NCBI RefSeq assembly: GCF_001418225.1
Contig: NZ_LIPT01000003.1
Coordinates: forward strand, 434,001-498,000
Length of the DNA stretch: 64,000 nt
Origin: Pannonibacter indicus
GTDB lineage: Bacteria > Pseudomonadota > Alphaproteobacteria > Rhizobiales > Stappiaceae
Direction: 5' to 3'
Shown here piece after piece: positions 1 through 7,735 of the stretch (positions are counted from its first letter, which is position 1; the number at the start of each line of letters is the position of its first letter). The notes under the pieces were generated by a model. The model saw only the letters and a list, made by a program, of their open reading frames with translations. It made no database searches and was not told the DNA's origin. The position numbers and the translations under genes are program-made.

Positions 1-1
1 C

Positions 2-1144
2 AGTGCCGCGGAAACGCTGCAAGGGGCCGTTGAGATCAGCGATCCCGAGCATCCGATGCAGATCGTCGTGTCCTTGCGCGAGCAAAATCTCAAGGTCTAC
101 CGCGGGCTGGAGCTTGTCACCTCCACGCCGGTCTCCTCCGGCAAGACCGGGTACAGCACGCCGACGGGCGTGTTCTCCATTCTCGAAAAGCGCCGCAAGC
201 ACTTTTCCAATCTCTATGACAACGCGCCGATGCCCTATATGCAGCGGCTGACCTGGTCCGGCATCGCCCTGCATGAAGGCAAGCTGCCCGGCTATCCGGC
301 CTCGCACGGCTGTGTGCGTATGCCCATGCGCTTTGCGCAGGACCTCTTCACCATGACCCGGCACGGCATGCATGTGGTGATCACCAATGGCGAAACCGCG
401 CCCGTGGCCATCACCCACGCCGTGCTGCCGCAGCCCTATGCGCCGGGCACAACGGTAGCGAGCCTTGACGAAAGCATTTTGCCTGCCAGCGGCGGCCTGC
501 GCGGCTCCATTATCACGGACACCGCTTCGACCGCATCCATTGCACCGCAGACGGAAACACAAGCCGCAGCCGATTTCGGTACGCCGCTGCGCATGATCAT
601 CCAGCCCCGCCCCTCGGGCCGGGAAATCCACGACCTGCAGGCCATGCTGAACCGGCTCGGCTTCGAGGCGGGCCCCGTCGATGGCGTCATGGGCCGCAAG
701 ACGCGGGACGCAATCCGTCTGTTCCAGCAAGGCTACGAGCTGCCCGTCACCGGCAATTACAGCCTCAGCCTGTTGAAGCGGGTCTACCGCGAGGCGGGGG
801 AGGATCTGCCGCTGAACGCGGAACTGCGCATCCGGGCGAAGTTCAAGGACATCTATCAGGCAGGCGTCACCCTGAAGGATCCGAAGGCGCCCATCGGCAC
901 CGTCATCTTCACCGCGCTGGGCTTCAAGCCCGGAGACAGCGAAACCGGCTGGATGGCCGTGGTGGCGGAAGAGGCCGAAGGCATGACGCCGGCGCGCATC
1001 CTGGACCGGATCGACATGCCCGCCACTGTGCGCAAGGAGGTTGGCGCCATGCTGACGCCGGGCTCATCGCTCATCGTCACCGACCGGCCGTTCCTGCGCA
1101 ACACCGGCCTTGGCACCGACTTCGTGGTGACGACAACGAACTGA
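2..1144 (+). CDS. L,D-transpeptidase with C-terminal peptidoglycan-binding domain (5' partial)
   Basis: The frame is open to the left window edge, so the N-terminus, probably including a signal peptide, is missing. The visible part starts with a YkuD-type L,D-transpeptidase domain, followed by a peptidoglycan-binding domain of the PG_binding_1 type. The YkuD signature is SHGCVRM, with the expected catalytic cysteine codon at 311-313 and an upstream conserved His in ALHEG. The binding domain reads LQAMLNRLGF...PVDGVMGRKTRDAIRLFQ, encoded at about 640-730. Enzymes of this family make 3-3 cross-links or attach proteins to peptidoglycan in the periplasm. An internal ATG at 56 would begin inside the domain and is not needed as a start. 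The substrate is not determined. Confidence 0.85.
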   Translation, partial: SAAETLQGAVEISDPEHPMQIVVSLREQNLKVYRGLELVTSTPVSSGKTGYSTPTGVFSILEKRRKHFSNLYDNAPMPYMQRLTWSGIALHEGKLPGYPASHGCVRMPMRFAQDLFTMTRHGMHVVITNGETAPVAITHAVLPQPYAPGTTVASLDESILPASGGLRGSIITDTASTASIAPQTETQAAADFGTPLRMIIQPRPSGREIHDLQAMLNRLGFEAGPVDGVMGRKTRDAIRLFQQGYELPVTGNYSLSLLKRVYREAGEDLPLNAELRIRAKFKDIYQAGVTLKDPKAPIGTVIFTALGFKPGDSETGWMAVVAEEAEGMTPARILDRIDMPATVRKEVGAMLTPGSSLIVTDRPFLRNTGLGTDFVVTTTN

Positions 1145-1170
1145 TCTGCCGGGGCGGCCGGCTGGCCCTT

Positions 1171-1220
1171 CCGTCCTGTTCCGGCCGTCCTGTCCCGGCC
1201 GTCCTGTCCCGGCCGTCATG
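1171..1220 (+). repeat. 14-bp tandem repeat upstream of btaA
   Basis: The unit CCGTCCTGTCCCGG occurs about 3.5 times in a row directly before the btaA promoter region. The first copy has T for C at one position and the last copy is CCGTCATGTC. Each unit contains a CTGTC core like a PhoB half-site. Confidence 0.7.
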
Positions 1221-1246
1221 TCTCTGTCGCGTGTCTGCAGTATCGC
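1213..1246 (+). promoter_or_regulatory. Pho-box-like promoter of btaAB
   Basis: Two 7-mers, CCGTCAT (1213-1219) and CTGTCGC (1224-1230), are separated by 4 bp. This is the spacing of a PhoB box, whose consensus 7-mer is CTGTCAT. TATCGC at 1241-1246 lies about 10 bp downstream, where a -10 element of a PhoB-activated promoter would be. Phosphate control of btaAB is known in related alphaproteobacteria; here it is inferred from the pattern alone. Confidence 0.45.
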
Positions 1247-1303
1247 TCCCCCTCAGGTTCTTATCCGGCGGAAGAATCGCCGGCGGGCAGTCCCTGAGGG
1301 AGC
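1245..1303 (+). promoter_or_regulatory. Nested inverted repeats in the btaA leader
   Basis: The outer arms are GCTCCCCCTCAGG (1245-1257) and CCTGAGGGAGC (1293-1303), complementary apart from one extra C. Between them lies a perfect inner hairpin, CCGGCG (1265-1270) and CGCCGG (1278-1283) with a 7-nt loop. The right outer arm contains the GAGGGAG ribosome-binding sequence of btaA, so the fold could hide it. Confidence 0.5.
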
Positions 1304-1308
1304 GAACA

Positions 1309-2574
1309 ATGCCGGTGAGCACGCTTGAAGCATCGAAAGCCAGACTGAAGAAGGCCGTCCACCGGTCCAGCGCCACCTCCCGCGAGGGCTTTCTGGAGCG
1401 CATGTTCACCTTCGCCTTCAAGGGGCTGGTCTATCCGCAGATCTGGGAAGACCCGGATGTGGATCTGGAGGCGCTGCAGCTCAAGCCGCATTCGCGCATG
1501 GTCACCATCGCCTCTGGCGGCTGCAACGTCATGTCCTATCTGACGGCTGATCCGGCGGCGGTCACGGCGGTGGATCTCAACCGCGCCCATGTGGCGCTGG
1601 GCCGCCTGAAGCTCGCTGCCGCCCAGCACCTGCCGAACCATGACAGCTTCTACCGCTTCTTCGGCGAAGCGGACGAGAAGGCGAACATCGCCGCCTACGA
1701 GCGTTTCCTGCGTGACAAGCTGGATGCGGAAACCCGCAGCTACTGGGAAGGCCGTGGCATCAGCGGGCTTGGCCGGCGCCGCATCACCCTGTTCTCGCGG
1801 GATCTCTATCACCACGGTCTGTTGGGCTATTTCATCGGCGTGGGCCATTTCGTCGCCCGCCTCTATGGCGTCGACCCGAAGCATTTCGTCCGCTCCCGCA
1901 CGCTGGATGAGCAGCGCAGCTATTTCGAGACGGCGCTGGCGCCCCTGTTCGACAAGCGGCTGGTGCGCTGGGCAACCTCAAAGAAGATGTCGCTCTACGG
2001 CCTCGGCATTCCGCCCGCCCAGTATGAAGCGCTGGCTTCCGCCAGCCCCACGGGTGACATGTCTGACGTGCTGAAGCAGCGGCTGCAGAAACTCGCGTGC
2101 GATTTCTCGCTCTCGGACAACTATTTCGCATGGCAGGCCTTCAACCGGGGCTACGCGCCGCAGGGTGGGGATGAGAGCACGGGTGCCTCCGGCCCGCTGC
2201 CACCCTATCTGAAACGCGAGCATTTCGATGCCATCCGCGAGCGGGCGTCCCGTGTCGAAGTGGTCAACCGTAGCTTAACCGAACATCTGGAAGGCGAAGT
2301 TCCGGCCACACTCGACGCCTATGTCCTGCTGGATGCGCAGGACTGGATGACCGACGAGCAGCTCAACGCTCTGTGGACCCAGATCACCCGCACCGCCCGC
2401 CCCGGCGCCCGCGTCATCTTCCGCACCGCCGCAGAGCCGACGCTGCTGCCGGGCCGCGTCCATGATTCCATCTTGGACCGCTGGACCTACGAGGCGGAGA
2501 AGAGCCTTGAGCTGGGCCGCCGCGACCGTTCCTCCATCTATGGCGGGTTCCATCTCTATGTCTTCAATGGATGA
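1309..2574 (+). CDS. btaA: BtaA: S-adenosylmethionine:diacylglycerol 3-amino-3-carboxypropyltransferase
   Basis: This 421-residue protein belongs to the DUF3419/BtaA family. Family members move the aminocarboxypropyl group of SAM onto diacylglycerol, giving diacylglycerylhomoserine, the first step of betaine-lipid synthesis at the inner membrane. Visible family features are YPQIWEDPDVDLEAL at residues 42-56 and the SAM-site-like SGGCNVMSYL at 69-78. The ATG at 1309 was chosen because GAGGGAG precedes it; an upstream ATG at 1218 would add a low-complexity stretch read from the promoter region. The 3' end overlaps btaB, so the two are translated as one unit. The pairing with a small methyltransferase makes the assignment firm. 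Confidence 0.93.
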   Translation: MPVSTLEASKARLKKAVHRSSATSREGFLERMFTFAFKGLVYPQIWEDPDVDLEALQLKPHSRMVTIASGGCNVMSYLTADPAAVTAVDLNRAHVALGRLKLAAAQHLPNHDSFYRFFGEADEKANIAAYERFLRDKLDAETRSYWEGRGISGLGRRRITLFSRDLYHHGLLGYFIGVGHFVARLYGVDPKHFVRSRTLDEQRSYFETALAPLFDKRLVRWATSKKMSLYGLGIPPAQYEALASASPTGDMSDVLKQRLQKLACDFSLSDNYFAWQAFNRGYAPQGGDESTGASGPLPPYLKREHFDAIRERASRVEVVNRSLTEHLEGEVPATLDAYVLLDAQDWMTDEQLNALWTQITRTARPGARVIFRTAAEPTLLPGRVHDSILDRWTYEAEKSLELGRRDRSSIYGGFHLYVFNG

Positions 2575-3232
2575 ACCCCGCAACCAGAGCGGCGCCTCCG
2601 CTGCGCTGATGGACAGCGTGTACCGCAATCAGCGGCACATCTATGACCTGACGCGCAAATATTACCTTCTGGGCCGCGACCGGCTGATCGCCCGGCTGGT
2701 GCCGCCTGCAGGTGGCTGCGTGCTGGAGCTGGGCTGCGGCACGGGCCGCAACCTGATCGAGGCGGCGCGGCTCTATCCCGGTGCCCGGTTCTATGGCCTC
2801 GACATTTCGCGCGAGATGCTGGCAACGGCAGAAGCGAATATCCGCCGTGCCGGGCTGGAGGACCGTATCCGGCTCGCCTGCGGCGATGCTTCGGCTTTTG
2901 ACGCAGAAGCCCTGTTTGGCCGGGACAGTTTCGACCGGGTGTTCATGTCCTACACCCTGTCGATGATCCCGCCCTGGCGCGAGGCGATGGCAGCCGGCCT
3001 TGCGGCAGTGGCACCGGGCGGGCAGCTGTCGGTGGTGGATTTCGGCCAGCAGGAGCATCTGCCGGGTCTTTTCCGCCGCCTGCTGCATGCCTGGCTGGCG
3101 AAATTTCACGTTACGCCACGGGCGGATCTGTCCGGCGCCGTGGAGGCTCTTGCCGGGCAGCACAAGGCGCGCTTTGAGGCCGGTTCGCTCTATCGCGGCT
3201 ATTCGGTCTGGGCGGAAGTCACCCGCGTTTGA
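2567..3232 (+). CDS. btaB: BtaB: SAM-dependent N-methyltransferase of betaine-lipid synthesis
   Basis: A class I SAM methyltransferase of 221 residues with motif I LELGCGTG at residues 53-60 and the acidic residue at the end of FYGLD about 20 residues later. BtaB methylates the amino group of diacylglycerylhomoserine three times to give diacylglyceryl-trimethylhomoserine. Its start lies inside the last codons of btaA; ATGs at 2558 and 2567 are both possible and give nearly the same protein. The order btaA-btaB and the translational overlap match the known operon in Rhodobacter and rhizobia. The gene ends 18 bp before a strong hairpin. Confidence 0.92.
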   Translation: MDEPRNQSGASAALMDSVYRNQRHIYDLTRKYYLLGRDRLIARLVPPAGGCVLELGCGTGRNLIEAARLYPGARFYGLDISREMLATAEANIRRAGLEDRIRLACGDASAFDAEALFGRDSFDRVFMSYTLSMIPPWREAMAAGLAAVAPGGQLSVVDFGQQEHLPGLFRRLLHAWLAKFHVTPRADLSGAVEALAGQHKARFEAGSLYRGYSVWAEVTRV

Positions 3233-3250
3233 ACGGCCGCCGTGGCTTGT

Positions 3251-3285
3251 CCAGCTCCCGATATTTGGAACTCACCGGGAGCTGG
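3251..3285. terminator. Bidirectional hairpin between btaB and a convergent gene
   Basis: CCAGCTCCCG (3251-3260) pairs perfectly with CGGGAGCTGG (3276-3285). The hairpin lies between genes that converge. There is no long T run. The TCCCG/CGGGA core and GGaACTCA-like loop recur in hairpins at 27770, 52532 and 58188. Confidence 0.65.
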
Positions 3286-3287
3286 TT

Positions 3288-4031
3288 TCATTCGCCTGCG
3301 ACGAAATAATGCAGCGTGCCGTCCGGACCAATGCCGACACGGTAGAACAGCCAGGCGCCGTAAGCGTCCATTTCCGCGAAATCGGCGGCGGTGACAATAC
3401 GGTACATCTCCACCTTCTGCTCCGGTGTCAGCTTGTCGAAGGGGTAGCGGGCGAAATAGGGCCAGATGTACATTTCCTGCGGGGTTCCGGCGTCCACATG
3501 CACCCAGCCCGCTTCCATTACGTCCAGAAGGATCGCAAGGATTTCCTGGCCCTGCCCATCGCCGGAACTGTGCTTCAGGAACTCGACCGGGTCACCGATT
3601 TCCGCGAGCGACAGTGTCGGCATCATCTCGTTGCCTTCGAGCACCATGCGCATGCGCTCAACGTCGCCGCTGCGGGCCGCTTCCATCAACTGGTCCCGCA
3701 TCCGGGCGACAGGCGCCGGCAGGCCCTCCGGTCCGTAATGCACCTCAGGGACAGGGAGCAGGTTCTGCGGAGAGACTTCAGAAGACTGGCCTTCTTCCGG
3801 GTTCTCGATGCCCTCGGCCGGATCAGCCTCTTCCATTGCGCCGCCCGCATCATCCGCGCCGGCCTCATCGGGGATTGGGGGCAAGAGATCTTCCGGAGGA
3901 ATGGCCGGGCTGCCGGAGGCATTCTGCTCCGGCGGGGTGACCAGGATCGTTTCGGTTCTCACGGTCGCAGCTTCCGCAGCCGGAAGCAGCAGGAGTGCAA
4001 AACAGAGGGTGGCAATGCAGTTGCGCAGCAT
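3288..4031 (-). CDS. Conserved exported protein of unknown function
   Basis: A protein of 247 residues. Residues 1-21 form a clear signal peptide (MLRNCIATLCFALLLLPAAEA). Next comes an acidic, proline-rich linker (about residues 35-95), and then a C-terminal domain from about residue 105 (MRDQLMEAARSGDVERMR), rich in helices and ending FVAGE. The motif AARSGDVERMRMVLEG resembles one ankyrin-like helical hairpin, but no repeat array follows. I do not recognise a named function. It is probably periplasmic. It stands alone, convergent with btaB and divergent from the LysE-type gene downstream. Confidence 0.75.
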   Translation of the reverse strand: MLRNCIATLCFALLLLPAAEAATVRTETILVTPPEQNASGSPAIPPEDLLPPIPDEAGADDAGGAMEEADPAEGIENPEEGQSSEVSPQNLLPVPEVHYGPEGLPAPVARMRDQLMEAARSGDVERMRMVLEGNEMMPTLSLAEIGDPVEFLKHSSGDGQGQEILAILLDVMEAGWVHVDAGTPQEMYIWPYFARYPFDKLTPEQKVEMYRIVTAADFAEMDAYGAWLFYRVGIGPDGTLHYFVAGE

Positions 4032-4174
4032 GGTCAGACTCAGCCGGGAAGATTTTCAACGACTATACGCAGCCGCAGCGGAAAGGCCATTCAAAAGAGC
4101 CAGCGCGCTTGGCATCTTGTCCTCCTTTCGTTAAACCGCAGGCACATGTGCCATTTTTGCCAGAGTTTTCCTGC

Positions 4175-4810
4175 ATGACGCCATCGCTTTCATATGCATT
4201 GCTTGGACTGGCAATTGGGGTGATGACCAGTGCTCCCGTTGGACCGGTGAACATCATGGCGCTGCGAAGGGCCCTTCACCGGGGCTTCCGGTCTGGTTTT
4301 CTCGTCGGTCTTGGTGCCGTTGCGGCAGACACGCTGTTCGCCGCCGCCGCTCTTTTCGGCATTTCGGTTGTGGCCGAGTTCGTCGAACTGCACGAGACGG
4401 CCATCAAGCTGGTGGGGGCGAGCGTTCTGGTCGTATTTGGCATTGCGGTGCTGCGCAGCCATCCGCACATGGATACGCAAAAGGGCAAATTCGATCACAC
4501 CCTGCTGCGTGATGCGCTGGCTGCCTTTGTCATGACAATCACCAATCCGGGTGCGATGCTGGGGTTTCTGGCGATCTTCGGCAGTCTTGGCGACTGGGCT
4601 CCGCAGCCGGGCGGGCATCTGGATGCACTGAGCATGATCTGCGGTGTGGCGGCGGGGGCTTGCCTGTGGTGGGCCGTCGTGGCCGGAGGGGCAAGCGCGC
4701 TGCGTGACCGCTTTACAGACCGCTGGCTTGAAATGATGAACCAGGCCGCTGGTGCCGTGCTGATTCTCTTTGCGGCCGGAATCCTTGTCAGCCTGCTGGG
4801 CGTTTTCTGA
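4175..4810 (+). CDS. LysE/RhtB family amino-acid exporter
   Basis: A 211-residue protein, nearly all of it membrane segments (about six). The N-terminal signature is GVMTSAPVGPVNIMALRRALHRGFRSGF at residues 16-43, the usual LysE family start with the G-P-N pattern. FVMTITNPGAMLGFLAIFG in the middle is the second conserved family segment. Members export amino acids or similar small metabolites across the inner membrane; the substrate cannot be read from sequence. The ATG at 4175 was chosen because it gives the family length; in-frame codons further upstream would add a non-homologous soluble stretch. Confidence 0.85.
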   Translation: MTPSLSYALLGLAIGVMTSAPVGPVNIMALRRALHRGFRSGFLVGLGAVAADTLFAAAALFGISVVAEFVELHETAIKLVGASVLVVFGIAVLRSHPHMDTQKGKFDHTLLRDALAAFVMTITNPGAMLGFLAIFGSLGDWAPQPGGHLDALSMICGVAAGACLWWAVVAGGASALRDRFTDRWLEMMNQAAGAVLILFAAGILVSLLGVF

Positions 4811-4901
4811 GCGTGAAGGGCTGAAAAGGCTGATCAGAGGATCAAAAAAGATCATTGGGGGAGCGCAGGGGCCGTGTCTCGCGCTCCGCCGTTCGCCAGT
4901 T

Positions 4902-5174
4902 TCACTGAAGGACGCGATTGACCGAATAGTCACCGCGCAGAATACGCTCCGGCAGGCCTTCTGCCAGCTTGGCAACGGCATCTTCGCCGTAAGTGGAAAC
5001 AAGATCGGCAAGCGCAGTAAACATGGCTGCGTGGGCAACAGCATCCGTATCAACACCGCAGGCAATCGCCTCGGACCATGCATCCTGAATGAAACCAAGC
5101 GCAGCACGGCGAATATCGTCGTCTTCAAGGTATTGGACGTCCGCAGACATCTCGCTGAATTCGTCGTTGGTCAT
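4902..5174 (-). CDS. Small conserved acidic protein of unknown function
   Basis: A 90-residue acidic protein beginning MTNDEFSEMSADVQYLEDDDIRRAALGF. It is predicted mostly helical, with no signal peptide or membrane segment and no motif I recognise. It has its own promoter candidate about 130 bp upstream (TATAAT at 5304-5309 on the minus strand). Codon use is like its neighbours and the start is the only reasonable ATG. The regular amphipathic pattern suggests a structured small protein rather than a chance frame. Confidence 0.65.
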   Translation of the reverse strand: MTNDEFSEMSADVQYLEDDDIRRAALGFIQDAWSEAIACGVDTDAVAHAAMFTALADLVSTYGEDAVAKLAEGLPERILRGDYSVNRVLQ

Positions 5175-5285
5175 GCTGTCCCTTAGGTCTTTGCCGCTTT
5201 CGCTTTGGATGAGTCGGTGCTGTTCCCCGAATCTGCGAAGACCTTACCATGGGAAGACTACGCGGGAAGCGAGTGTGAAGGCCTT

Positions 5286-5333
5286 CTTAACGTCCACCCA
5301 CAAATTATACGTGGAGGGTTAAGCCTTTGGTAA
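5286..5333 (-). promoter_or_regulatory. Promoter candidate with overlapping hairpin
   Basis: On the minus strand a perfect -10 box TATAAT (5304-5309) has TTACCA (5328-5333) 18 bp before it. The -10 box sits in the loop of an imperfect inverted repeat with outer arms CTTAAC (5286-5291) and GTTAAG (5318-5323). It would drive the small gene ending at 4902. The hairpin could also end the transcript of the gene at 5344-5766. Confidence 0.45.
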
Positions 5334-5343
5334 CGGAGCGCGG

Positions 5344-5766
5344 CTAACGCGCATAACGGGCCGCAACATCGCGGCTCAGTTTCTCGCCTTCCTGGACATA
5401 GGCGTTCATGGCAGCCCGTGCAGCGGGCGTACAGCTTTGATACACCGAAGAAAATCCGCGATAGCCGAGGTTGAAGCGCTCGATGTGGCGCCGCTTGCGC
5501 ACTTCCCCCTGCATTTCGGCTGCCAGCAGGTCCTCCATCCGCTCCCGCCAGCTTGGCGCATCATCGCGTCCGCACAGGGGGCGCAGGAAATGCAGAGCGC
5601 CGAGGATTTCCGACAGGCGGAGCAACTGGCGTTCATAAGGGGCTTCTGACTGAGGATCCTGCGCGCGAACCGGCAAAGCCGCGAGCATCAGGACAGCCGC
5701 TGCAAGGCCGGCAAGGGCTCTTATGGTCATGCGGCGCCGGGCGCTGGTGTTTGTGCTGGAGTCCAT
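5344..5766 (-). CDS. TIGR02301 family exported protein
   Basis: A 140-residue protein with an N-terminal signal segment (MTIRALAGLAAAVLMLAALPVRAQ, beginning at residue 13) followed by a conserved domain. The domain contains YERQLLRLSEILGALHFLR, a C-G pair in PLCGRDD, and the ending YRGFSSVYQSCTPAARAAM. This matches the alphaproteobacterial TIGR02301 family of unknown role. Two conserved cysteines in the mature part could form a disulfide. The ATG at 5766 was chosen; one at 5730 would begin right at the hydrophobic signal and is equally possible. It follows the NUDIX gene on the same strand. Confidence 0.8.
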   Translation of the reverse strand: MDSSTNTSARRRMTIRALAGLAAAVLMLAALPVRAQDPQSEAPYERQLLRLSEILGALHFLRPLCGRDDAPSWRERMEDLLAAEMQGEVRKRRHIERFNLGYRGFSSVYQSCTPAARAAMNAYVQEGEKLSRDVAARYAR

Positions 5767-5834
5767 TGGGTCCCTGCCTGTCCGGCAGGATAATGGGCTG
5801 CAAGGACCGGCGGTGCAAGGCTGCGGTTGCCCCG

Positions 5835-6260
5835 TCAACAGGCCATCAGTTTCCGGATGCGTTCGGCAGTGCCTGGCGTCATTTCAAGGCTGCCGAGCGC
5901 GGAGAGCGGCTTGAAGCAGGCCTCTGCCGCATCATCGCCCGCGATGGGTTCGCCTGAGACATGTGCGCCCATGAAGATGGTCAGATGAAACCGGGCCCGA
6001 ATCGCCCCGCTTTCGTCCCGGCTTTCGATGGTGAACGTTCCGGCCGGCTCTCCCAGCTCTGCGGTGACGCCGGTTTCCTCCAGAAGTTCGCGCTGTGCCG
6101 CCTGCAGAGGAGTCTCACCAGCTTCCAGCTTGCCGCCCGGCAGGCTCCAGTAGCCTGCATAGGGCGCCTTGCCCCGCCGGATGATCAGAACGTCCCCATT
6201 CCTGTGGCAGAGGATGCTGACGCCAGGAACAAGTGAAGGAGGAGGGAGCGTCCCGGACAT
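5835..6260 (-). CDS. NUDIX hydrolase (MutT-like)
   Basis: A 141-residue protein with a complete NUDIX box, GGKLEAGETPLQAAQRELLEETG, at about residues 42-64. The metal-binding REllEE glutamates are present. Such enzymes split nucleoside diphosphates linked to another group, for example oxidised dNTPs. The N-terminal half reads VSILCHRNGDVLIIRRGKAPYAGYWSLPGG, typical of MutT-like members. It lies between the TIGR02301 gene and an uncharacterised gene on the same strand. The exact substrate is not known. Confidence 0.88.
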   Translation of the reverse strand: MSGTLPPPSLVPGVSILCHRNGDVLIIRRGKAPYAGYWSLPGGKLEAGETPLQAAQRELLEETGVTAELGEPAGTFTIESRDESGAIRARFHLTIFMGAHVSGEPIAGDDAAEACFKPLSALGSLEMTPGTAERIRKLMAC

Positions 6261-6278
6261 GTTTCAGGCAAACCGGCT

Positions 6279-6794
6279 TCAGGCAAACAGGGCGTCGATT
6301 TCCGCCTGAGCTTCCGAGCCTTCGTGGGCGGGGACATCCTGCGCGCTGATATGGCCGTGGATGACGCCGCTGGCCATGGCGATCAGCGGCTTGATCTCGT
6401 TTGTCGCCTTCTCCGCCAGCTCAAAGGCGACCTCCGACGGTGACACAGCGCTGCGAATCATGTCCTGCGATTTCAGCACCGCCGAATTGATTCCGGAAAC
6501 GAGCGTTTCCAGATGCGCGCGCAGACGCACGGGGGCGGCATGATAGGCCTCAATGGCCAGCTGGCGTTCGGAGAAACTGGAGTTCTCGAAATGGGTCTCG
6601 TAGTCCGCCGGGCTCCAGGCGAGCACGTCCTCGGCGCATTCCGGCATGGCCGGGAGCATTTCGAGCAGCATCACCACTTCGTTGAAGTGGTTCAGATAGT
6701 CGGTTGCAAGGCCAGTCGCCGGGTTGATATTGGCTTTGACAAGCCGCTCGGCGGACAGATCGCCGGTGCCCAGCACTGGATCCTCCTGCGTCAT
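6279..6794 (-). CDS. Conserved hypothetical protein
   Basis: A soluble, helix-rich, acidic protein of 171 residues. The most distinctive part is VKANINPATGLATDYLNHFNEVVMLLEMLPAMPECAEDV near the N-terminus. I do not recognise the family by a functional name; similar proteins seem restricted to Hyphomicrobiales. The start follows a GGGGGATGGC sequence. It is divergent from the SRAP gene, and the 86 bp between them must hold both promoters. No catalytic motif is visible. Confidence 0.65.
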   Translation of the reverse strand: MTQEDPVLGTGDLSAERLVKANINPATGLATDYLNHFNEVVMLLEMLPAMPECAEDVLAWSPADYETHFENSSFSERQLAIEAYHAAPVRLRAHLETLVSGINSAVLKSQDMIRSAVSPSEVAFELAEKATNEIKPLIAMASGVIHGHISAQDVPAHEGSEAQAEIDALFA

Positions 6795-6880
6795 GCCATC
6801 CCCCCGGTTGAACTCTACTTCTTCCGAACCTAACCTGCCTTTGTTGCCAAAGAACTAATCAGATCACTGCAAGGATTTTC

Positions 6881-7648
6881 ATGTGCGGACGGTTCACCCT
6901 GACGTCGCCTCCCGAGGCGGCTGCGCAACTCTTCGGTTACCGGGACCGGCCGGACTTTCCGCCGCGCTACAATATCGCCCCCACCCAGCCGGTTGCCACC
7001 GTCCGGCATGAGCATGGCCAGCGGCGGTTCGCGCTGGTGCGCTGGGGATTGATTCCCGGCTGGGTGAAAGATCCGGCCAGTTTTACCCTCCTGGTCAATG
7101 CAAGGGCGGAGACGGCAGCGGAAAAGCCTTCGTTCCGTGCGGCCATGCGCCATCACCGCTGCCTCGTGCCGATGGACGGCTTTTACGAATGGCGGCGGAC
7201 AGGCGGGCAGAAGCAGCCCTTCTTCATCCGGCCTGCGGGCGGCGGGTTGATGGCGGTGGCCGGGCTGTGGGACACATGGTCCGATCCGTCGGGCGGTGAG
7301 ATCGACACCGGCGCCCTGCTGACCGTGCCTGCCAACCGTGCCATGCAGGCCGTGCACGACCGCATGCCGGCCATCCTTTTCGAACAGGATTTCAATGCCT
7401 GGCTGGATACGGGGCAGGTGAGGGCGGAGGAAGCGCGCCGCCTGCTGCGGCCGGTGGCGGATGACTATCTGGAGTTCATCCCCGTATCGTCCCGCGTCAA
7501 CAGTGCCGCGCAGGATGATCCGGGGCTGATCGAGCGGGCCGCCGGGGCGGCGCCCGATGCCGTCTCTGCGAAAGTCCCGATAACCCTTTCCGCCCGCAGA
7601 AAGGCGCAAGAAGACGGTGGCAATTCCGGTCAGCTTGATCTTCTCTAG
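6881..7648 (+). CDS. SRAP/YedK (HMCES family) abasic-site protein
   Basis: A 255-residue protein starting MCGRFT. Cys2, exposed after methionine removal, is the residue that forms the thiazolidine cross-link with abasic sites in single-stranded DNA. The other family residues are visible: Asn in LLVNARAET, Glu in DGFYEW, and His in AVHDRMPAIL. The protein shields abasic DNA during replication. No LexA-type box is obvious upstream, although family members are often SOS-linked. The length is slightly above the E. coli protein. Confidence 0.92.
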   Translation: MCGRFTLTSPPEAAAQLFGYRDRPDFPPRYNIAPTQPVATVRHEHGQRRFALVRWGLIPGWVKDPASFTLLVNARAETAAEKPSFRAAMRHHRCLVPMDGFYEWRRTGGQKQPFFIRPAGGGLMAVAGLWDTWSDPSGGEIDTGALLTVPANRAMQAVHDRMPAILFEQDFNAWLDTGQVRAEEARRLLRPVADDYLEFIPVSSRVNSAAQDDPGLIERAAGAAPDAVSAKVPITLSARRKAQEDGGNSGQLDLL

Positions 7649-7735
7649 GAGGATTGCCGTTTTCTGCGGCTGTCTGAACGGAAATGTAAATGCCTTTGCG
7701 TTAGCTTTGCTCTACCAGATATGGAAGGGAGTCAG

